Part shown: piece by piece, positions 1-3,307 of the stretch
Numbering within the stretch: position 1 is the first letter of the stretch
How the letters are laid out: each line of letters begins with the position of its first letter
NCBI GenBank assembly: GCA_964414925.1
Contig: CAYPXV010000082.1
Span: forward strand, 1 to 6,072
Length of the DNA stretch: 6,072 nt
Reading direction: 5' to 3'
Source of the DNA: PeH17 sp964414925
GTDB taxonomy: Bacteria > Bacillota > Clostridia > Christensenellales > CAG-138
Translations under genes and position numbers: made by a program
The notes under the pieces: generated by a model
What the model was told of the DNA's origin: nothing
Databases searched by the model: none
The model's input: only the letters and a program-made list of their open reading frames with translations

Positions 1-33
1 TCCATCAACACCGCAAAGGAGAATACAAAATGA
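1..33 (+). CDS. Possible 3' end of an upstream gene (partial)
   Basis: Frame 1 is open from the window edge for 10 codons (ending ...AKENTK) and stops at TGA 31-33. That TGA overlaps the ATG at 30-32 as ATGA, the usual arrangement of translationally coupled genes in one operon. The stretch is too short to identify a product, and 10 open codons can arise by chance. The overlap geometry and the RBS lying inside this tail are the only support. Confidence 0.35.
   Translation, partial: SINTAKENTK
15..21 (+). promoter_or_regulatory. RBS for the DUF4279 gene
   Basis: AAAGGAG lies 8 nt before ATG 30. It decides the start because the reading frame continues upstream without a stop to the window edge. 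Confidence 0.7.
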
Positions 34-434
34 CAGAAAACAGATGCTATACATATTTTCGAATTACGGGTAATTTTGACCCGGATGTCATAACGGAACG
101 ATTACGCCTACAGCCAAATAAAGCGCATAAAATCGGGGACAAACGTCGCAATGGTACAACATACGATTTTTCATCATGGATATTTGGATATTGTGATAAA
201 TATGATGTCTTTATTGAAAATCAGATGCAAACCACAATTTCTCCGCTTCTTGATAAAGTAGACTTACTAAATGAAATCAGAGAAAAGTTTGATCTAACTT
301 TTACTCTGGAAATTGTTCCCACGGTATATGCAGCAAACCCATCTCCTTGTCTGGCACCATCAATGAATGTGATTGATTTCTGTCATTCTACAAAGACACA
401 GATCGATATAGATTTATATGTACCGAATGAATAA
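30..434 (+). CDS. DUF4279 family protein, complete (134 aa)
   Basis: A small cytoplasmic protein of the DUF4279 family, whose biochemical function is not known. Recognition rests on the N-terminal 'YFRITG-FDP--IT--L-L-P' signature (residues 9-29), a 'K-GD' segment (34-37), a Trp about residue 50, and the C-terminal 'IDFCHSTKTQIDIDLYV' strand (115-131), which matches the family's usual ending. Its 134 aa is the normal family length, so it is intact. There is no signal peptide or membrane segment. The frame is open upstream to the window edge, but ATG 30 is chosen because AAAGGAG (15-21) lies 8 nt before it and the preceding frame stops at 31-33 across it. It is probably the last gene of an operon entering from the left. 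It appears unrelated to the surface-protein genes to the right. Family assignment is by pattern recognition only. Confidence 0.82.
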   Translation: MTENRCYTYFRITGNFDPDVITERLRLQPNKAHKIGDKRRNGTTYDFSSWIFGYCDKYDVFIENQMQTTISPLLDKVDLLNEIREKFDLTFTLEIVPTVYAANPSPCLAPSMNVIDFCHSTKTQIDIDLYVPNE

Positions 435-655
435 AGCGGTTTACACCTTTTTTGACCAATTTACGCACCGTTTCATGGTTTAACCATAAGAAAAGAGCTA
501 TGAATTATGTGAGTTTATAAACGGCAATAAGCACCGCAACATATGAGGTTTTCTTTTGGCGGAAGAATGAAGTGAATTATGTTTTGAATAAAAAACCATA
601 ACCATCAAAAAGGGACGGTTATGGTTTTAATCATTTTAAGGCTTACAATAGAATC
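435..655. other. Intergenic region between convergent genes
   Basis: This 221-base stretch separates the DUF4279 gene and the dockerin gene, which face each other. It contains the hairpin at 592-628, a short near-palindrome ATGGTT-T-AACCAT at 475-487, and a 10-base direct repeat TGAATTATGT at 501-510 and 573-582. No ORF with a credible RBS is visible on either strand. The short ATG-started frames here end within about a dozen codons. Confidence 0.6.
592..628. terminator. Bidirectional rho-independent terminator
   Basis: AAAACCATAACC (592-603) and GGTTATGGTTTT (617-628) form a perfect 12-bp stem around a 13-nt loop. Read on the minus strand, the stem runs into six U (complement of 590-595), 28 nt after the stop codon of the dockerin gene, so this is its terminator. 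Read on the plus strand, the stem ends in TTTT and is followed by AATCATTTT, a weaker tail that could stop transcripts from the DUF4279 side. The stem is AT-rich, so strength is uncertain. Confidence 0.82.
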
Positions 656-2362
656 TTACAACTGCATTGCGATTCTGAGGATGCGAGTTGCATCGGCAGC
701 GGAAACAACACCGTCACCATCAATATCGGCACGAGCGAACTGTTCATCGCTGAGTACGGAAATCTGCATTGCGTGGCGCAAAGCGAGGACTGCGTCGGCA
801 ACTTCTACAGCACCGTTACCGTCAACGTCACCCACGAGTTCATCCTGGGGAACTTCAACACGGATATTATCGACGAAGCAGGTATCTTCTCCTGCCGGTT
901 CGGAGCTATCACGCCAGAACGACCAGGTAAAGATGTACTCACCATCTTCGGGGATTACATACTCATAGGTGAACCATGCGGAACTTCCTGTCAAGTTAGC
1001 GGTATAGGGAACGTTAACATACAGGATAAGACCATGACAGAAATACATGGTATCGGTTTTCCAATCGAATTTAACGACAGTACCTGCGGTAAGGTAACCG
1101 AAGTTATACTGAAGGAGGGTATAGGTCTGGCTCTGGTGCATATTTGTTTTAGCACAGATTCTGCCTTCCCTTATATCAACCGAGTAGGGATAGGTAGTGC
1201 TGTTTACGACAGTACCGCCGAAACCGCCGTCATCGAGTGCATCGGCGAGGGTAAACTCGGCAAGCTGTTCTTCGGTAATGACATGAATTGTACAAGTTTG
1301 TGAAACTCTACCGTCAAGTGACGTAGCGGTAACAACCGTTTCACCGACAGCAATTGCGGTAACAAAGCCACCGTTGCCGACAGTTGCTACCGACTCATCT
1401 TCGATAGACCAGGTAACACCTTTAGGTGCATTAGAGGGTTCTACATAAGCATTGAGCTGAGCTGTTTGACCTACAAGGAAGTAAGCATCATACAGACTGA
1501 GGGTCATTGATTCTGCTTCAACCTGTTCTGATTCATAGAAATCGGGGATGATATGCAAGCATGTTACCTGCATTCTTGCATCGTAAATTGTTCCGCTGAT
1601 TCTGTTGACACTGCCGTCATTGACATTTACTTCATACAGTGCCGAATCGGTGGTATAGTATGAGAGGAGCAACGGAGTGGTTGAGCAGCTTGCCCAATAA
1701 AGTTTACCGGTATTGTGGTCATAAGCCATTGACTGATAATTATCGGCTGTAACGCCTGTATTTCCGACCAATGTACCTGCACCGGTTTGCTTATCAACGG
1801 TATAGAATCCACCGTCACTGCCGATGGCATAGAGCTGACCGTCGGTTGAGCAAGCAAGAGCCAGAACTGATTCGGGACCTATTTCACCGACAAGAGTCAA
1901 TGTACCGTCGGTAAGGGAAACCACATTAAGAGTGCCTTCACTTGCGGCATACATTGTATTTGTCGAATAGTCATAAGCCAAATCTTCGGGAATGGCAGGA
2001 CCGATATTCAAAACGGTTTCTTCGAAAGTAAACGCATCTACTGCGCAGAACGCATAATCCGAGTTGCTGTCATAACGGTAAGCATAAATTACTCCGTCAT
2101 AAAACTCACCCGATTTAAAGCCTGAATACTGATTCAGGTATTCGGAGACAAACTGAGCTGCCTCGGGATTGCCGGAGGGGAACTCTACCCAACCTTCCGG
2201 ACCGCCCATAAATCTGGGGTCATGATAGAACAAACTGCAACCGCGAAGCGTGGCAGTGGGATCTTGAGGATCTGCTGCGGGTGCAACGGCTACCTGTGCC
2301 GAAAGACAAACACAGGGGACTAAAAGTGCAACAATCATTAATGCTGCGATGACTCTTTTCAT
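656..2362 (-). CDS. Secreted protein with propeller-like repeats, BIG2 domain and C-terminal type I dockerin (568 aa)
   Basis: An exported, probably cell-surface or cellulosome-associated protein with no recognised catalytic domain. Residues 1-22 are a Sec signal peptide (MKR, hydrophobic core AALMIVALLVPCVCL, cleavage probably after SA). Residues about 85-275 hold blade-like repeats: 'LAYDYSTNTMYAA', 'LACSTDGQLYAIGSDGGFYTVD', 'MAYDHNTGKLYWAS', 'ALYEVNVNDG'. They suggest a beta-propeller-like fold. Residues 283-361 form a BIG2 Ig-like domain ('MTLSLYDAYFLVGQTAQLNA...VTWSIEDESVATV...GETVVTATSLDG'). Residues about 370-505 are beta-rich and end in 'CFVDNIRVEV', typical of jelly-roll domains, but I cannot assign a family. 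Residues 508-568 are a type I dockerin with two calcium loops: D512-D514-N516-D523 and D546-D548-D550-D557. The start is set by AGGAGG 9 nt upstream. It is a single-gene unit with its own promoter and terminator. The dockerin would bind a cohesin, and none is encoded here. Confidence 0.9.
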   Translation of the reverse strand: MKRVIAALMIVALLVPCVCLSAQVAVAPAADPQDPTATLRGCSLFYHDPRFMGGPEGWVEFPSGNPEAAQFVSEYLNQYSGFKSGEFYDGVIYAYRYDSNSDYAFCAVDAFTFEETVLNIGPAIPEDLAYDYSTNTMYAASEGTLNVVSLTDGTLTLVGEIGPESVLALACSTDGQLYAIGSDGGFYTVDKQTGAGTLVGNTGVTADNYQSMAYDHNTGKLYWASCSTTPLLLSYYTTDSALYEVNVNDGSVNRISGTIYDARMQVTCLHIIPDFYESEQVEAESMTLSLYDAYFLVGQTAQLNAYVEPSNAPKGVTWSIEDESVATVGNGGFVTAIAVGETVVTATSLDGRVSQTCTIHVITEEQLAEFTLADALDDGGFGGTVVNSTTYPYSVDIREGRICAKTNMHQSQTYTLLQYNFGYLTAGTVVKFDWKTDTMYFCHGLILYVNVPYTANLTGSSAWFTYEYVIPEDGEYIFTWSFWRDSSEPAGEDTCFVDNIRVEVPQDELVGDVDGNGAVEVADAVLALRHAMQISVLSDEQFARADIDGDGVVSAADATRILRIAMQL

Positions 2363-2371
2363 TAAAAAGAA

Positions 2372-2379
2372 CCTCCTTT
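2372..2379 (-). promoter_or_regulatory. RBS of the dockerin gene
   Basis: The minus strand reads AAAGGAGG here, 9 nt before the ATG (complement of 2360-2362). This near-perfect Shine-Dalgarno supports the chosen start. Confidence 0.85.
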
Positions 2380-2392
2380 GTTTAGTACACGC

Positions 2393-2421
2393 AGTATACC
2401 ACCCGAAACAAATGTTGTCAA
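2393..2421 (-). promoter_or_regulatory. Sigma-A promoter of the dockerin gene
   Basis: On the minus strand a perfect -35 TTGACA (complement of 2416-2421) is followed by 17 nt and then -10 TATACT (complement of 2393-2398, 5 of 6 consensus). Transcription should begin near 2386, giving a leader of only about 24 nt that contains the RBS. So strong a match predicts high basal transcription unless a repressor intervenes. Confidence 0.85.
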
Positions 2422-2440
2422 TATACAGTGCTTTAACCTG

Positions 2441-2469
2441 TTGAAAAAATACGGTTTACACGCTATAAT
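2441..2469 (+). promoter_or_regulatory. Sigma-A promoter of the GNAT gene
   Basis: TTGAAA (2441-2446, 5 of 6 consensus), a 17-nt spacer, then a perfect TATAAT (2464-2469). The predicted start is near 2476, about 26 nt before ATG 2502. Its -35 lies only 19 nt from the -35 of the divergent dockerin promoter, so the two polymerases could compete or share a regulator. Confidence 0.85.
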
Positions 2470-2484
2470 GAATGGATTAATCGG

Positions 2485-2493
2485 AAAAGAGGA
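2485..2493 (+). promoter_or_regulatory. RBS of the GNAT gene
   Basis: AAAAGAGGA ends 8 nt before ATG 2502. It is moderately matched to the anti-SD and supports this start over the overlapping TTG frame at 2494. Confidence 0.65.
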
Positions 2494-2501
2494 TTGTCTG
2501 A

Positions 2502-3083
2502 ATGGAATCGGTTTACGGTAATGATTTTATTATTTTCAAAACAGAGAGGTTATATATCAGAGAATTTAATATTGACGATGTTGATTCGGTTTATGAATAT
2601 TTCGGTGATCCCGAAACAACTTTTTTCATGGATTGGGGACCGGGTTCTTATGATGAAGCAAGAAACTTTGTTCTTTCCGCACTGAAACAGCAGATCAGTG
2701 AACCTCGTAAATCTTTTGAATTTGCTGTCTGTCTCAACGATAGCGGTAAACTTATAGGAACTGTTTCCTTATATCTTGACGATAAACTTACTCAGGGTGA
2801 ACTCGGATACATTTTGAACAAAAAGTTTCAAAAATGCGGTTACGCTTATGAAGCAGTATCAAAAATGCTTGGTTTCGGCTTCTTGAATTTGAATCTTCAC
2901 CGTATTTATGCACTTTGTGATGCAAAAAATCAAGCATCCGAAAATATGATGAAAAAATTATCCATGCGGCAGGAGGGGCGGTTTAAATCGAACATTTATA
3001 TGAAGGTCGGCGGTAGGGCTCAATGGCGCAGTCAATGCCTTTATGCCATGCTTCAAAAGGATTATTTGCTAACATTGGTGTAG
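2502..3083 (+). CDS. GNAT N-acetyltransferase, RimJ/RimL (Acetyltransf_3) type (193 aa)
   Basis: A cytoplasmic acetyltransferase expected to move an acetyl group from acetyl-CoA to an amine. Family members acetylate ribosomal protein N-termini, aminoglycosides or small metabolites, and the substrate cannot be read from this sequence. Visible signs are the N-terminal 'FKTERLYIREFNIDDVDSVYEYFGDPET' (12-39), the core strand 'GKLIGTVSL' (82-90), 'GELGYILNKKFQKCGYAYEAV' (99-119) with the acetyl-CoA loop Q110-K-C-G113-Y-A115, 'LHRIYALCDAKNQASENMMKKLSM' (132-155) with the conserved N143-x-A-S146, and 'QEGRF' (157-161). Length is normal for the family. The usual 'KLGF' Gly is replaced by Ser (KLSM). 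The C-terminal 'LYAMLQKDY' fits the family. It has its own promoter and RBS, and no terminator hairpin is evident after the stop. It is divergent from the dockerin gene and 224 nt from the next gene, so no functional partner is implied. Confidence 0.92.
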   Translation: MESVYGNDFIIFKTERLYIREFNIDDVDSVYEYFGDPETTFFMDWGPGSYDEARNFVLSALKQQISEPRKSFEFAVCLNDSGKLIGTVSLYLDDKLTQGELGYILNKKFQKCGYAYEAVSKMLGFGFLNLNLHRIYALCDAKNQASENMMKKLSMRQEGRFKSNIYMKVGGRAQWRSQCLYAMLQKDYLLTLV

Positions 3084-3123
3084 TTTTAACTGTAATATAT
3101 TTGTTTTTTCTTTGTATAAGGTA

Positions 3124-3152
3124 TTGTATTTTGATGAAAAGCATGGTACAAT
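3124..3152 (+). promoter_or_regulatory. Candidate extended -10 promoter for the surface-protein operon
   Basis: TACAAT (3147-3152, 5 of 6) is preceded by TGG, the extended -10 element TGn. A weak -35 TTGTAT (3124-3129, TTG conserved) lies exactly 17 nt upstream. Extended -10 promoters tolerate poor -35 boxes. It would drive the 3308-5683 gene and the coupled lipoprotein. Confidence 0.55.
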
Positions 3153-3163
3153 TTACCTGTACC
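3145..3163. repeat. Inverted repeat overlapping the -10 box
   Basis: GGTACA (3145-3150), a 7-nt spacer, then TGTACC (3158-3163): perfect 6-bp arms centred just after the candidate -10. The position suits a repressor operator, but 6-bp arms are short and no regulator is encoded in the window. Confidence 0.3.
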
Positions 3164-3189
3164 TATACAAAATGTGCTGAAAAGGAGGG

Positions 3190-3273
3190 ATGCCAAGAGA
3201 AATAAGCAGTTCATCGGAGGAATTGCTCGTTTCATTTCCTATTATATTTTGTTCTCCGCCCCAAACTCGGTAG
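3190..3273 (+). CDS. Doubtful 27-codon small ORF in the leader
   Basis: ATG 3190 opens a 27-aa frame (MPREISSSSEELLVSF..., ending PPQTR) that stops at TAG 3271-3273 inside the first tandem-repeat unit. AAAGGAGGG lies directly before it, but GGAGG (3184-3188) leaves only one base before the ATG, which is too close for efficient initiation. The peptide matches nothing I recognise. It could be a leader peptide, a relic, or chance. Confidence 0.15.
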   Translation: MPREISSSSEELLVSFPIIFCSPPQTR

Positions 3274-3294
3274 AATCCGGTAGAATCCGGTAGA
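3268..3294 (+). repeat. 10-bp tandem repeat, 2.7 copies
   Basis: CGGTAGAATC occurs at 3268-3277 and 3278-3287, followed by a partial CGGTAGA at 3288-3294 that runs straight into the RBS of the next gene. Because the period is 10, the three TAG triplets (3271, 3281, 3291) fall in all three plus-strand frames. The repeat therefore stops any upstream translation just before the 791-aa gene. Confidence 0.9.
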
Positions 3295-3301
3295 AAAGGA
3301 G
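3294..3301 (+). promoter_or_regulatory. RBS of the 791-aa gene
   Basis: AAAAGGAG ends 6 nt before ATG 3308. It is a good Shine-Dalgarno that fixes this start. Its first A is shared with the last tandem-repeat copy. Confidence 0.85.
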
Positions 3302-3307
3302 TAAAAA

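Larger units (their letters stand above)
3084..3307 (+). other. Intergenic leader region upstream of the 791-aa surface protein
   Basis: This 224-base AT-rich stretch contains a candidate promoter (3124-3152), an inverted repeat over its -10, a strong SD-like AAAGGAGGG (3181-3189) that does not serve a convincing gene, a 10-bp tandem repeat (3268-3294) and the true RBS (3294-3301). If transcription starts near 3159 the 5' leader is about 150 nt, long enough for post-transcriptional control. No known riboswitch or T-box is recognisable. A weak stem CGGAG/CTCCG (3215-3219 with 3254-3258) has a 34-nt loop and is unconvincing. Confidence 0.6.

Noticed and set aside
475..487. Near-palindrome ATGGTT-T-AACCAT as a terminator or operator
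   Set aside because: The stem of 6 bp has a one-base centre that cannot form a hairpin loop without opening pairs, and no T-tract follows. It is too short to claim as an operator.
621..968. A 115-codon plus-strand frame rich in Ser/Thr/Ala
   Set aside because: It starts inside the terminator hairpin and runs antisense to the dockerin module. Its low-complexity composition is that of a shadow frame.
773..1303. A 176-codon open frame on the plus strand
   Set aside because: It lies wholly antisense to the dockerin gene, whose domains, signal peptide, RBS and promoter are clear. Its protein has no recognisable pattern and no good RBS.
437..2461. Shared 10-mer CGGTTTACAC at 437-446 and 2452-2461
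   Set aside because: Several 10-base matches are expected by chance in 6 kb; the contexts differ.
2494..2685. A TTG-started 63-codon frame overlapping the GNAT start
   Set aside because: It is out of frame with the GNAT domain, and its protein has no family pattern. The RBS spacing fits ATG 2502.
3023..3205. A 60-codon plus-strand frame with a hydrophobic stretch
   Set aside because: It starts inside the GNAT gene without an RBS, crosses the candidate promoter, and its hydrophobicity comes from T-rich intergenic DNA.
3215..3258. CGGAG/CTCCG stem as a riboswitch or attenuator
   Set aside because: Only five pairs with a 34-nt loop, no conserved aptamer core recognised and no T-tract after it.
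3268..3294. Tandem repeat as a CRISPR fragment
   Set aside because: The units are 10 bp and directly abutting, with no spacers.
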